Of a stretch of DNA of 64,000 bases, positions 1 through 9,043 are shown one piece after another. Every line of letters begins with the position of its first letter. Positions within the stretch are counted from its first letter, which is position 1. The DNA comes from Sphingobacteriales bacterium 50-39 (GTDB lineage: Bacteria > Bacteroidota > Bacteroidia > Chitinophagales > Chitinophagaceae), in the NCBI GenBank assembly GCA_001898505.1, contig MKTZ01000015.1:496001-560000 (forward strand). The letters run 5' to 3'. The notes under the pieces are model-generated. The model saw nothing but the letters and a program-made list of their open reading frames with translations, searched no databases and was not told the origin of the DNA. Made by a program: the position numbers and the translations under genes.

Positions 1-2
1 TT

Positions 3-1604
3 CAGGCAGCCGGCAATAAGAATTTTACGACCAATCGGTGGGAAGGCACTGCCGCCGTCGGCTTTAATTATGTAGCCAATGTCGGCCCGGGAGTACAGGC
101 TAAGCTGACCCAAACTTCAGAGCTGTTCGCAAACAATGGCCTGCAGGGCAATTATGGAAAGATCACTGCCGGGGGAGAGTTCGCTGTCACCATGATGGAT
201 ATTAATGGAAATGGCAATGGGAAAGATGCCTGCCGCCTGGACTTTGCAGTGGGTGGCAGCGCCAGCGTGATAGTAAATTCGACAAGGAATCATTGGGTCC
301 TAAACGGATCTGCAGGATTGCGGATGGTCAGTGACGGCAACAACCTCGACCTGATCCAGGTATTCGTCGAGAAGGATCAGGCGGACAGGAATGCCATGGT
401 CGGGCTCAATTTCCTGAATATGAAATTAAAGCACAGCCTCGCGGGCAGTACGATCACGAATAACGGCGGACCAGGTGTCCAGTTGGACGGGACCAGTGAT
501 GTCAGGATAGACAGCAATACCATCACCGGTAATGCCGTTGGCGTATTGATCAACGATGTCGCCACCGGGTCCATGAGCGCCAATACCATCACCGGCAATC
601 ATGGTGCAGGAGTCGCCCTGGCCGGTACGGGGACAGGCATCGATATCAGCGGCAACCTGATTTTTGGCAACACCGGCCTGGGGATCGACCTGGGCAATGA
701 CGGCGTGACCCCAAATCACACCGGAGGCCCCATACCCGGTCCCAACAATTTCCAGAATCACCCCGTCCTGACGAGCGCAATCATAAAAGGAGCAGATACC
801 ATTATCAATGGCACACTGAACAGCGCCGCGGGTGCGGTCTACCGGCTGGAATTTTTCTCCAACGACGCCTGCAACACCACCGGCTTTGGAGACGGTCAGA
901 CCTTCCTGGGATTTAAGATGGTGACTACCGACAAGACAGGAAATGTTTCCTTTTCCGACACCCTGACAGGCGTGGGCGTATCGGCAAGCTCCGTCATTAC
1001 TTCCACCGCCACCGATTCCACCGGCAGCACCAGCGAATTCAGCGCCTGTATCCTGCCGAATGCCCTGCCCCTTCATTTGCTTGGCTTCACAGCAACCACC
1101 GACGGCAATTTTATCATATTGAACTGGACAACAGCCGGTGAGCGGAATACGAAATATTTTGCCGTTGAGCGCAGCGGAGATGGCGGCAATTTTGCCGTGC
1201 TGGGCCAGGTTCAGGCGGCAGGGAATGCGCCGCAGGAAAAAAATTATAGCTTCATCGACAGGATGCCTTTACCGGGAACCAATTTTTACAGGTTGGAAAT
1301 GATTGATCTGGACGGACGCTTCACCTATAGTAAGATGGTGGCCGTTAATAGGGATGCCCTCACGGACGCGTTCTTCCTGTTCCCTAATCCCACGTCGAAT
1401 GAATTGAGCCTCCAACTATCCGGCAGCGGTTTGTTTACAGTACGGCTCACAAGCACGGATGGCAGGATATTAAACAAAAAGGCTTTTCAATTGTCCGGCA
1501 ATATGTCGACCATCCTGGATATAAGCGCGCTTTCAAAAGGCGTTTATATTTTGACGGTGGAAAATGCAGGTCAGACACATTACAGAAAGTTTATAAAGCA
1601 GTGA
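3..1604 (+). CDS. Secreted beta-helix protein with T9SS sorting domain (5' truncated)
   Basis: The reading frame is open from the first bases of the window, so the start lies upstream; the first ATG seen, at 192, is internal. The N-terminal half is rich in short Asn/Gly repeats such as SNTITGNAVGV and SANTITGNHGAGV (about 400-720), typical of right-handed parallel beta-helix (pectate-lyase-like) repeats. A Ser/Thr-rich beta-sandwich region follows, then a last module of about 75 residues beginning FPNPTSNELSL and ending in Lys-Gln, which is a type A T9SS sorting domain. The product is therefore expected to cross the outer membrane by T9SS and be released or anchored at the surface. No catalytic residues can be named from what is visible, so substrate and function are unknown. 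It converges on the kinase-like gene after a 7-bp gap. Confidence 0.85.
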   Translation, partial: QAAGNKNFTTNRWEGTAAVGFNYVANVGPGVQAKLTQTSELFANNGLQGNYGKITAGGEFAVTMMDINGNGNGKDACRLDFAVGGSASVIVNSTRNHWVLNGSAGLRMVSDGNNLDLIQVFVEKDQADRNAMVGLNFLNMKLKHSLAGSTITNNGGPGVQLDGTSDVRIDSNTITGNAVGVLINDVATGSMSANTITGNHGAGVALAGTGTGIDISGNLIFGNTGLGIDLGNDGVTPNHTGGPIPGPNNFQNHPVLTSAIIKGADTIINGTLNSAAGAVYRLEFFSNDACNTTGFGDGQTFLGFKMVTTDKTGNVSFSDTLTGVGVSASSVITSTATDSTGSTSEFSACILPNALPLHLLGFTATTDGNFIILNWTTAGERNTKYFAVERSGDGGNFAVLGQVQAAGNAPQEKNYSFIDRMPLPGTNFYRLEMIDLDGRFTYSKMVAVNRDALTDAFFLFPNPTSNELSLQLSGSGLFTVRLTSTDGRILNKKAFQLSGNMSTILDISALSKGVYILTVENAGQTHYRKFIKQ

Positions 1605-1611
1605 GGGGCGC

Positions 1612-2706
1612 TTACCGCACCGCCCTGTTCAAATTCACTTTCAAGTCGACAATGAACTGCTCCGACGTGATCGTCACCCGCAGCTCATGGCTCTCGGGAT
1701 ATAAAAGATTCAGTCGTTTGCCAATATGTTGCAGCGACACAGTATTCCCATTCATCAGCGTGGAACTGTCGATAGGCTTGCTCCATCCCAGCCGCATCTG
1801 CAAGTGCCCATCCGCCACCCGCATCTCCAGGTCCATGCTCTTCTCGGGCATATCCATACTCGCCAGCTGACGAAATCCATTCTCCACCAGCGGCAATATG
1901 ATAAAGGGCGCAATACGCTCCCCCGTCAGATCACCGGACATCCGCACTACTACCTTCAGACTGTCCGGGTTACCGGTCTTCTCCAACCCAATATACTCCT
2001 CTACCAGCGCCAGCTCCTTCTCCAGACTGACGCTGGCCTGGTTATTATCATAGATCACATACAGCAGCAGGTTTTTGATCTTCTTCACCATCCCCGGTAT
2101 CAGCGAAGGCCGTATAGCCGACAGCCGTTCCACCTTGTCCAGCGCATTGATGAGGAAGACAGGCTGCAACGGACCGCTCTCCAACGTTGGCTCGATATGC
2201 TGCTTTTCCTTCTTGATAAGGTCGAGCTCCTGCTGCTTGATAGCCCACATCTTCCCCAGCTTGATCGCAGCGGCCAGCCCACCCTCCATATTGATCTGGT
2301 AAAAAAGATTGAGGAATACCCAGGGCAGATTTTTGGAGAACACAGGCGGCGGCATGCCAAAAGCCTCCCGTAAATGCGGTACTATCCCGTGATTATACCA
2401 CTGGAAAGCCAGTACGAAGAACGTGGAAAAAAGCACCCACAACAACCCCATCTGTATATAATGCCCCTTGTACAGGAATCTCGGTATCAAATAATAGATG
2501 ATGGAATAACAAAACACCATATCCAATGGTGTAGACAACCCCACTTCCGTGAGCGACTCGCCCAGCGTAGTGCCAAAAGGATACCTGCCCTGCCAATAGA
2601 CGATGTTGAACACCGTGTAATAAATGATCCACAGCATCCAGAATAATGCGTGCCGCGCTACCCTGTAACGACGGTTGTTTGAAAATACCAATGCATTCAC
2701 AGCCAT
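1612..2706 (-). CDS. LytS/YehU-type histidine kinase homologue, probably a pseudokinase
   Basis: 364 residues. There are about four hydrophobic segments in residues 18-140, then a cytoplasmic domain with the layout of the His_kinase family (LytS/YpdA/YehU). In that family the phospho-acceptor motif reads PHFLFN; here it reads PVFLIN at about residues 182-187, so the His is a Val. The N box reads LPLVENGFRQL where LVENAIKHG is usual, and the Gly-rich box is reduced to TVSLQHIGKRLNLL. The fold is therefore recognisable but phosphotransfer is unlikely. No LytTR regulator adjoins it. It is divergent from the susC-like gene at 3067 with 360 bp between. It may be a sensor or scaffold that acts without phosphorylation, or a partner of a competent kinase. 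Confidence 0.8.
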   Translation of the reverse strand: MAVNALVFSNNRRYRVARHALFWMLWIIYYTVFNIVYWQGRYPFGTTLGESLTEVGLSTPLDMVFCYSIIYYLIPRFLYKGHYIQMGLLWVLFSTFFVLAFQWYNHGIVPHLREAFGMPPPVFSKNLPWVFLNLFYQINMEGGLAAAIKLGKMWAIKQQELDLIKKEKQHIEPTLESGPLQPVFLINALDKVERLSAIRPSLIPGMVKKIKNLLLYVIYDNNQASVSLEKELALVEEYIGLEKTGNPDSLKVVVRMSGDLTGERIAPFIILPLVENGFRQLASMDMPEKSMDLEMRVADGHLQMRLGWSKPIDSSTLMNGNTVSLQHIGKRLNLLYPESHELRVTITSEQFIVDLKVNLNRAVR

Positions 2707-2794
2707 AATTCCTCACATATTACCATTCGAATTTATTTATAGCCGGCCATACTTGCTAGAGGATCAACCAACTATTTTTTGAGAGGCGAAATAC

Positions 2795-2827
2795 CCACCT
2801 TTAGTAATCTTTTCTCCGCCTTTAGTT
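2795..2827. promoter_or_regulatory. 21-bp-spaced direct repeat between kinase-like gene and susC
   Basis: Two copies of CC[A/G]CCTTTAGT start at 2795 and 2816, exactly 21 bp apart, in the 360-bp gap between divergent genes. A weaker CCGCC follows at 2835. Two direct half-sites about two helical turns apart is the geometry reported for LytTR-family regulators. Which protein binds here, if any, is inference. I saw nothing else definite in the gap. Confidence 0.3.
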
Positions 2828-3066
2828 AGTTTATCCGCCCTGATGGCCGCATTCCTCTTAATTTTTTAGTTTGGAATCGGACAGTCACACACGAATTGAT
2901 ACTATTATTGGATGATCCCGGCGCCACTTCCGGCTCATTTGATAAGTGTTCAGCTATTGAATACATTCTCCTGTTGTAGAATACATCACTTCCTACTGTG
3001 ACGGCCCTGTTCTGGGATTCACGTCAACAATTTGATATCAATATTCACATTACCAAAAAATGAAGT

Positions 3067-6000
3067 ATGAGAAAAACACTGAAATTAACTGTTATTCTTC
3101 TGTTGTCTTCTCTTTGGGCGCTTGCTCAAAACCGGGAGATCACGGGAAAAATCACGGATTCCACCGGCGCGCCAATATCGGGGGCATCTGTTAAAATAAA
3201 AGGCATCAAGGGGGGCACAAGCGCCTCTGCAGATGGCTTCTTTAAGATATCCGCCAATCCGGGCGCCATTCTCGTCATTAGCGCTGTTGGGTTCCAGACG
3301 CAGGAGCTTCCTGCCTCCAGCACAGGTAATTTCATCCAGCTGCATACGAGCTCCAGCACCATGAGTGAAGTAGTAGTAACGTCCCTGGGCATCCGCCGGG
3401 AAAAACGAAATCTTACCTACAGCAGCCAGGAGATCAAAGGCGAAAGCCTGGTCCAGGCCAAACAGGAAAACGTCATCAATGGCCTGTCCGGCAAGGTTTC
3501 CGGCGTACAGATCACCAACACCACGGGTATGCCCGGCAGCTCGTCCCGTATCGTCATCCGGGGCGCCACCTCTCTGACGGGGGAAAATCAGCCTTTGTTC
3601 GTTGTGGACGGTGTTCCCATCGACAACCAGGAGGCAGGCTCGATCGACGCCATGAATGTGGGCACTGCCAATGCCGCTCTCAACCAGGGCAGCTCCTCCA
3701 ACAGGGGTATCGACCTCGACCCCAATATCATCGAGTCGGTGACGGTGCTGAAAGGAGCCGCAGCTACTGCCCTGTATGGCGCAGCTGCCGCAAGAGGCGC
3801 CATCATCATCACTACCAAGACCGGCGCACGCGCCAGCAAGCCGCAGATCTCGGTGAGCAGCAGCTACAGTTCGGGAACTCCTATATATTATGATGTCCAG
3901 AAGAAGTGGGCACAGGGCAACGACTTTAAATATATCGATGGTGTTACGCATAAATCCCGTCAAAGTTTTGGTCCGGATGTGGATACGCTGATGGTGGGTG
4001 GTCAGCACGTCAAAACATACGACCAGCAGAAGATGTTCTTCCGTACAGCGCATGTCACGGACAATAACATCAGCGTCTCCGGCGCCACCGACAAATCCAA
4101 ATACCTGATGTCCTACTCCTATCTTCGTAACGATGGGATCACTCCTCATACGGATTTCATCCGTCACAGCGTATTCGGAAAATTCAACAGCCAGCTGGGG
4201 AGCAAGGTCACGTCCACGTTCCAGTTCAACTATATCAACACGGTCAATAACAGGATCAACGAAGGTAATGGCCTGGCCAACCCTTTGTGGACAGTCTTTG
4301 CAGCGCCGATCACATGGAACCCACATCCGGACACGCTGCCTGACGGAACTCAGAACCTCTATCGCAGCCTGGCCAGGAACAATCCCTATTTCGTCCTGGA
4401 TTACTCGGGCTTTGTATCCACGGTCAACAGGATCCTGCCCACGGCCACCTTCACCTACAATGCCCTGCCCTGGCTAACTTTCACAGAAAGGATCGGCGCC
4501 GACATCTACGCCGACGAGGCCACCTATCATGAATCCAACAGGATCATCAACGGAACATTCAACAACAGCGGCGGCGTTTCCAACAGGACCCAAAACTACC
4601 GGCAATTCAACAATGACTTCATGGTCCAGATGCACAAGGACCTCACATCCGACCTGAATGCAGATATCCTCGTAGGTACCAACCTGCTGGCCAGGTACGA
4701 CCGGTTTACCACCCAGACGGGTATAGGACAGAATGTAGATAATTTTTACAATATTGCATCCTTCAGTAGTATAAACGGCTCCGATATCCTGAGCCGGTAT
4801 AGAAAAGTAGGTTTCTATGCCCAGGCTAATTTCGAGTATAAAAAAATGCTGAACCTGGCCCTCACCGGGCGCTACGACGGAAGCTCCGTTCTGAACACCA
4901 GCAAGAACTATTATCCCTATGGGTCAATCGCGGGTGGTTTCATCTTCACCGAACTGATGAAAGGTAATTCCCCACTCAGCTTTGGAAAGGTAAGAGTATC
5001 CTATTCTGCGGTAGGAAACGACAACCTTGCGCCCTATTCCCTCAGCACACCTTTCATTTCCGCGAATGGGACAGCCAACAATATAACCTACCCGTATAAT
5101 GGACAAACTGCCTATCTCATCTCCAACGGATTGGGTAACCCCAACCTGAAGAACGAAAGCCTGACAGAGTTTGAAACAGGTCTCGAGCTAAAATTCCTGC
5201 ACAACCGCCTGTCGTTCGAAGGCTCTTATTTCTACCGCAAAACAAAGGACCTGCTGACCCCTGTACCTGTTGGTCCTTCCTCCGGGTATTTCACCTATAC
5301 GCTCAACGCGGGCAGCATGCAGGACAAGGGGTTTGAGCTCCTCGTCAGCGGTACGCCTATCAAGACCACGGATTTCAGCTGGGATGTGCTGGCCACCTTT
5401 ACCCGTATACGCAATAAAGTGCTGGAACTGGCCCCGAACGTCAACCTTATCCAGACCGGCGGCTTCGGCGGCGGTGGCGGCAGTTATGCCTTCAAGAACC
5501 AACCCTACGGTGTGATCTACGGGTCCAAATATGCCCGCGATTCGAAGGGTAATATCATCATCGATGACAGCGATCCCACCGGCAGCACCTATGGCACTCC
5601 TCTCGTCGCCAACGAATTTGGGATCATCGGCAACACCAATCCTGACTTCCTGGCCGGCCTGACCAATACCTTCACCTACAAACAATTCACCCTCGGCTTC
5701 CTGTTCGACTGGCGTCAGGGCGGCGACATCTACAACCTGGACGACCACTACAACTGGTTCTATGGTACACCCAAGGCCACGGAGAAACGCACCCCCACGA
5801 CATTGAAGGGCGTCCTGGCCAGCGACAATTCGAAGCCCAATAATATCCAGATCTCCGCTGAGCAATACTGGAGCAATGTCAGCAATATCGATGAGGCCGT
5901 GATCGAAAAAGGCACTTTTGTAAAACTGCGCAATGTCAACCTCTCTTATGCATTGAGCCCGGAAAGTTTAAGGAAGGGTCCATTCAGGTCCGTCGTCATC

Positions 6001-6156
6001 ACCCTGCAGGGAACCAATCTGTTCATCTATAAACCCCATTACAGCAGCCCGGATCCGGAAGCCAGCATCTCCGGCAGCGGCAATGGCCAGGGCGTCACCA
6101 ACTTTATGACCCCGACCACCCGCAATTTTATCATTGGACTGAAACTGGGTCTTTAA
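3067..6156 (+). CDS. SusC/RagA-family TonB-dependent outer-membrane receptor
   Basis: 1029 residues. A signal peptide (cleavage after WALA, about residue 20) is followed by a carboxypeptidase-regulatory-like beta-sandwich (about 23-105), a TonB-box-like region at EVVVTSLGIRREKR, a plug domain (about 115-255, including LFVVDGVPIDNQEAG and LKGAAATALYG) and a long beta-barrel ending in a hydrophobic Leu, as outer-membrane proteins do. SusC proteins take up oligosaccharides or peptides through the outer membrane with the SusD lipoprotein as lid. The susD-like gene begins 22 bp downstream, so the two are co-transcribed. No glycoside hydrolase or peptidase adjoins the pair, so the substrate cannot be inferred. 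Confidence 0.93.
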   Translation: MRKTLKLTVILLLSSLWALAQNREITGKITDSTGAPISGASVKIKGIKGGTSASADGFFKISANPGAILVISAVGFQTQELPASSTGNFIQLHTSSSTMSEVVVTSLGIRREKRNLTYSSQEIKGESLVQAKQENVINGLSGKVSGVQITNTTGMPGSSSRIVIRGATSLTGENQPLFVVDGVPIDNQEAGSIDAMNVGTANAALNQGSSSNRGIDLDPNIIESVTVLKGAAATALYGAAAARGAIIITTKTGARASKPQISVSSSYSSGTPIYYDVQKKWAQGNDFKYIDGVTHKSRQSFGPDVDTLMVGGQHVKTYDQQKMFFRTAHVTDNNISVSGATDKSKYLMSYSYLRNDGITPHTDFIRHSVFGKFNSQLGSKVTSTFQFNYINTVNNRINEGNGLANPLWTVFAAPITWNPHPDTLPDGTQNLYRSLARNNPYFVLDYSGFVSTVNRILPTATFTYNALPWLTFTERIGADIYADEATYHESNRIINGTFNNSGGVSNRTQNYRQFNNDFMVQMHKDLTSDLNADILVGTNLLARYDRFTTQTGIGQNVDNFYNIASFSSINGSDILSRYRKVGFYAQANFEYKKMLNLALTGRYDGSSVLNTSKNYYPYGSIAGGFIFTELMKGNSPLSFGKVRVSYSAVGNDNLAPYSLSTPFISANGTANNITYPYNGQTAYLISNGLGNPNLKNESLTEFETGLELKFLHNRLSFEGSYFYRKTKDLLTPVPVGPSSGYFTYTLNAGSMQDKGFELLVSGTPIKTTDFSWDVLATFTRIRNKVLELAPNVNLIQTGGFGGGGGSYAFKNQPYGVIYGSKYARDSKGNIIIDDSDPTGSTYGTPLVANEFGIIGNTNPDFLAGLTNTFTYKQFTLGFLFDWRQGGDIYNLDDHYNWFYGTPKATEKRTPTTLKGVLASDNSKPNNIQISAEQYWSNVSNIDEAVIEKGTFVKLRNVNLSYALSPESLRKGPFRSVVITLQGTNLFIYKPHYSSPDPEASISGSGNGQGVTNFMTPTTRNFIIGLKLGL

Positions 6157-6178
6157 TCTTAACCAACAAATCTGAAAA

Positions 6179-7606
6179 ATGAAAAAGTACATATATAGCA
6201 TACCCTTATTGATAGCGATACTGGCAGGTGGCGGCAGCTGCAAAAAATATCTCGACGTCAACCACGATCCCAACAATCCGACAAATGTTCAGGAGTCACT
6301 GATCCTCTTTCCGGCAGAAATGGGCCTGACCACTGCCATTGCCGCAGGCAGCCTCACCAGCGGGAACTTTACCACCATCGCCGTCACGGATGCCTACTGG
6401 ACACAGCAGCTGGCCATCAACCAGTCTCCGCCCCAGACAGACGTGTATCAGCTCCGACCCGCCGACGTGGACCAGGTCTTCCTCACTGCCTACAGCACAG
6501 GATTGCAAAACCTGCTCATCCTCGATCGCAAGGCCATAGCCAACAAGAACTACTCCTATAGCGTGGTGGCCAAAGTGCTGACAGCCTATACGCTCGGGAT
6601 CATGACGGACCACTGGGGTGATATCCCCTGGTCAAAGGGCATGGATGGCAAGCTGGTAGTTCCTTACGACAAACAGGAAGATGTCTATAAAGCCATGCAG
6701 GCCATGCTGGACACTGCCATCCAGGAAAGCAGCCTGGCCCCTGGTGAACATACCCCCGGCACCGACGATGCTATCTTTGGCGGTGATATGAGCAAGTGGG
6801 TAAAATTCGCCTATGCCCTTAAAGCCAGGTACTATATACACCTGACCAAGGCCCCCGGCTATGACCCCGTCGCCCAGTCCAACCTGGCACTGGCGGCTGC
6901 CGCCAATGCCTTTGCTTCCAATAACGACGAGGCCAAGAACACCGTCTACACAGGCGCTCCGGGACAGGAAAATCCATGGTATGAGAATATACTTCCCTCT
7001 AATGGCCCGGTAGTGATGGCTTCTACTTTTGTCAATAGTCTTAAGGCGATGAATGATCCCCGGACGTCTATCCTCATCACAAAAGGTTCGGATGGCACCG
7101 ATTCAGGACGGGTCATCGGAACCGCTGCGGCAACGGACAATACGATCTATTCGGTGCCCAATAATTTCTACGCCGGCTCCAACGCGACCGCTTTTATCTT
7201 TAACTATTCCGAAATATTGTTCATCCAGGCCGAAGCCGCCTTCCGCACCTCCGGTGCAGCAGCAGCCCAGCCTTATTTCGTATCCGGCATCAACAGCCAT
7301 ATGGCCAAGCTGGGGCTGGATACCACTTCCGCCGCCGTAATGGCCTATGTCGCCTCCAGACTGCCACTGACAGCCGGCAATGCCATTCAAAGGATCATGG
7401 AAGAAAAATCCGTGGCCAACTTCCTGAATATGGAAAACTGGAATGACTGGAGAAGGACCGGCTTCCCCGCCCTCACCATCGTACAAAGCCATTATGTAGG
7501 CACTATCCCCAGGAGATATCCTTATCCCCTGCAGGAGATAACCGCTAATCCACAGCCCCAGCAAAGCGCAGCGATCACGGATCGCGTTTGGTGGGATGCT
7601 CAATAA
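6179..7606 (+). CDS. SusD/RagB-like outer-membrane lipoprotein
   Basis: 475 residues. The N-terminus is a lipoprotein signal with Cys in GGGSCKKYLDVNHDPNNPT, the classic SusD start. The helical TPR-like body includes LTAYTLGIMTDHWGDIPWS, which in this subgroup (SusD-like_2) packs against the SusC barrel, and the C-terminal RRYPYPLQE. It is the surface-exposed substrate-capturing lid of the SusC encoded 22 bp upstream. Length is normal for the family. A strong terminator follows at 7626. Confidence 0.93.
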   Translation: MKKYIYSIPLLIAILAGGGSCKKYLDVNHDPNNPTNVQESLILFPAEMGLTTAIAAGSLTSGNFTTIAVTDAYWTQQLAINQSPPQTDVYQLRPADVDQVFLTAYSTGLQNLLILDRKAIANKNYSYSVVAKVLTAYTLGIMTDHWGDIPWSKGMDGKLVVPYDKQEDVYKAMQAMLDTAIQESSLAPGEHTPGTDDAIFGGDMSKWVKFAYALKARYYIHLTKAPGYDPVAQSNLALAAAANAFASNNDEAKNTVYTGAPGQENPWYENILPSNGPVVMASTFVNSLKAMNDPRTSILITKGSDGTDSGRVIGTAAATDNTIYSVPNNFYAGSNATAFIFNYSEILFIQAEAAFRTSGAAAAQPYFVSGINSHMAKLGLDTTSAAVMAYVASRLPLTAGNAIQRIMEEKSVANFLNMENWNDWRRTGFPALTIVQSHYVGTIPRRYPYPLQEITANPQPQQSAAITDRVWWDAQ

Positions 7607-7625
7607 TCAACCATAACCTATAACT

Positions 7626-7653
7626 AAAAAAACCGGCTCTCGCCGGTTTTTTT
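7626..7653. terminator. Bidirectional rho-independent terminator
   Basis: The 6-bp stem ACCGGC/GCCGGT has a TCTC loop and is flanked by seven A on the left and seven T on the right, so it can terminate transcription from both sides. It lies exactly between the two convergent SusCD operons. Confidence 0.9.
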
Positions 7654-7669
7654 ATGTCGGATCGATACA

Positions 7670-9025
7670 CTATTTGTCCCAGAATATCGCTGGAGTATAC
7701 AAAGTAGACTGAGGTACATTCGCCGCATTGTAAGAATATTCACTTTGCGGGTAGATCAGACGACGGGGAACTCCTTTGGAGCTTAATGGAGTGATCGCGG
7801 GAACACCCGTACGACGATACAACGTCCACGCCTCCGGATTCAGGAACAGCGCTATATATTCCTGCGAAGCCACCTGTGCGATCGCCGCGTCGGTGGTGAG
7901 AGGCAAGGTTCCATTTGCTGCCAGGTACGTAGCGATAGCCGCCGGAGCAACACCCAGCTTGGTCATGTTGGAATCAATAGCAGCCTGATAAAATCCCTGC
8001 GCCGTGGCTACAGCACCGCCGGACCTCAACGTAGCCTCCGCCTTCATGAACAGCAGCTCGTCCATCGTGATGAACTCCACGGGGGAATTAATTGAACCGT
8101 AATAGGGCCCCAGCAGCCCGCCCGCAACGGCGAACATAGGCACCCTTGGGTCATGCAGTCCAGCCATCATCTTGATCAGAAAATCATTGGTTGAATCGAA
8201 CGATATATAGCCGGCCCTGTCATTCCCGAACTGTTCCCATGGATTGGCGGTTGTGCCGGTCCCGGTAAAGAGGTATTGCGCATTTTCGGCATTGCTGGCA
8301 AAGGAGGAGGCGATCTCTGTCAGGGCGCTATTAGCCATCGCAGGCGTCCCCTTGCTCTGGTGGATAAACAGCCGCGCCTTGATGGCATGGCCGAATTTGG
8401 CCCACAGCCCCAGGTCCCCTCCATACATGGCATCATCGGCCCCCGGTACTTTCAAGCCAAGATTGCCTCCGTTGAACAGCGCAATGGCGGCATCCACAAG
8501 CGCTGCCGCCGTATCATACAATTTGGCTGCATCATCGTATTTCGGATGTATGCTACCGCCGCTCAAATTGCCCTTCAACGCATCGGAATAGGGAACATTT
8601 CCCCAGTCGTCCACTACCAGCTGCAGACAGTAGGCCAGCATTATCCTGGCCACACCTGCATATGCATTATACCCCTTTGCGTCCGAAGTGATCATCAGCG
8701 TATATATATTCTCCATGGTAGAAGTATACATGTCGCCCCAGCCATTCTCGAACGTACCGGGATTGATGCCATACTGGTAAAAGGTCTGCGTCTGGTTCTG
8801 CGCCCCGAAAGCCTGCTGGCTCAGCAGGGAGCTATACCTGGAAAAATCCCCGCCCTGCGTAAATCCGATCGCGATCTCACAGGAGGGCAGCAGCAGGTTG
8901 GGCGCCGCATCGCTCACCGCATTCGGGTTATTATTGACATCCGTGAAATAACTTTTCTTACAGGCCCCTGCCAGAAGCATAATAGCACTGGCGGCCAGAA
9001 ATATCTTTATCTTATATAGTTTCAT
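7670..9025 (-). CDS. SusD/RagB-like outer-membrane lipoprotein (second pair)
   Basis: 451 residues. Lipoprotein signal with the Cys in LLAGACKKSYFTDVNNNPN. The body has the SusD-like_2 signature MLAYCLQLVVDDWGNVPYS and the C-terminal PRRLIYPQSEYSYN. It follows its susC partner by 18 bp and shares its orientation. It is clearly a paralogue of the 6179-7606 product but distinct in sequence, which suggests a different ligand rather than a recent duplication. Confidence 0.93.
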   Translation of the reverse strand: MKLYKIKIFLAASAIMLLAGACKKSYFTDVNNNPNAVSDAAPNLLLPSCEIAIGFTQGGDFSRYSSLLSQQAFGAQNQTQTFYQYGINPGTFENGWGDMYTSTMENIYTLMITSDAKGYNAYAGVARIMLAYCLQLVVDDWGNVPYSDALKGNLSGGSIHPKYDDAAKLYDTAAALVDAAIALFNGGNLGLKVPGADDAMYGGDLGLWAKFGHAIKARLFIHQSKGTPAMANSALTEIASSFASNAENAQYLFTGTGTTANPWEQFGNDRAGYISFDSTNDFLIKMMAGLHDPRVPMFAVAGGLLGPYYGSINSPVEFITMDELLFMKAEATLRSGGAVATAQGFYQAAIDSNMTKLGVAPAAIATYLAANGTLPLTTDAAIAQVASQEYIALFLNPEAWTLYRRTGVPAITPLSSKGVPRRLIYPQSEYSYNAANVPQSTLYTPAIFWDK

Positions 9026-9043
9026 ATCGATGAATTTGAATAA

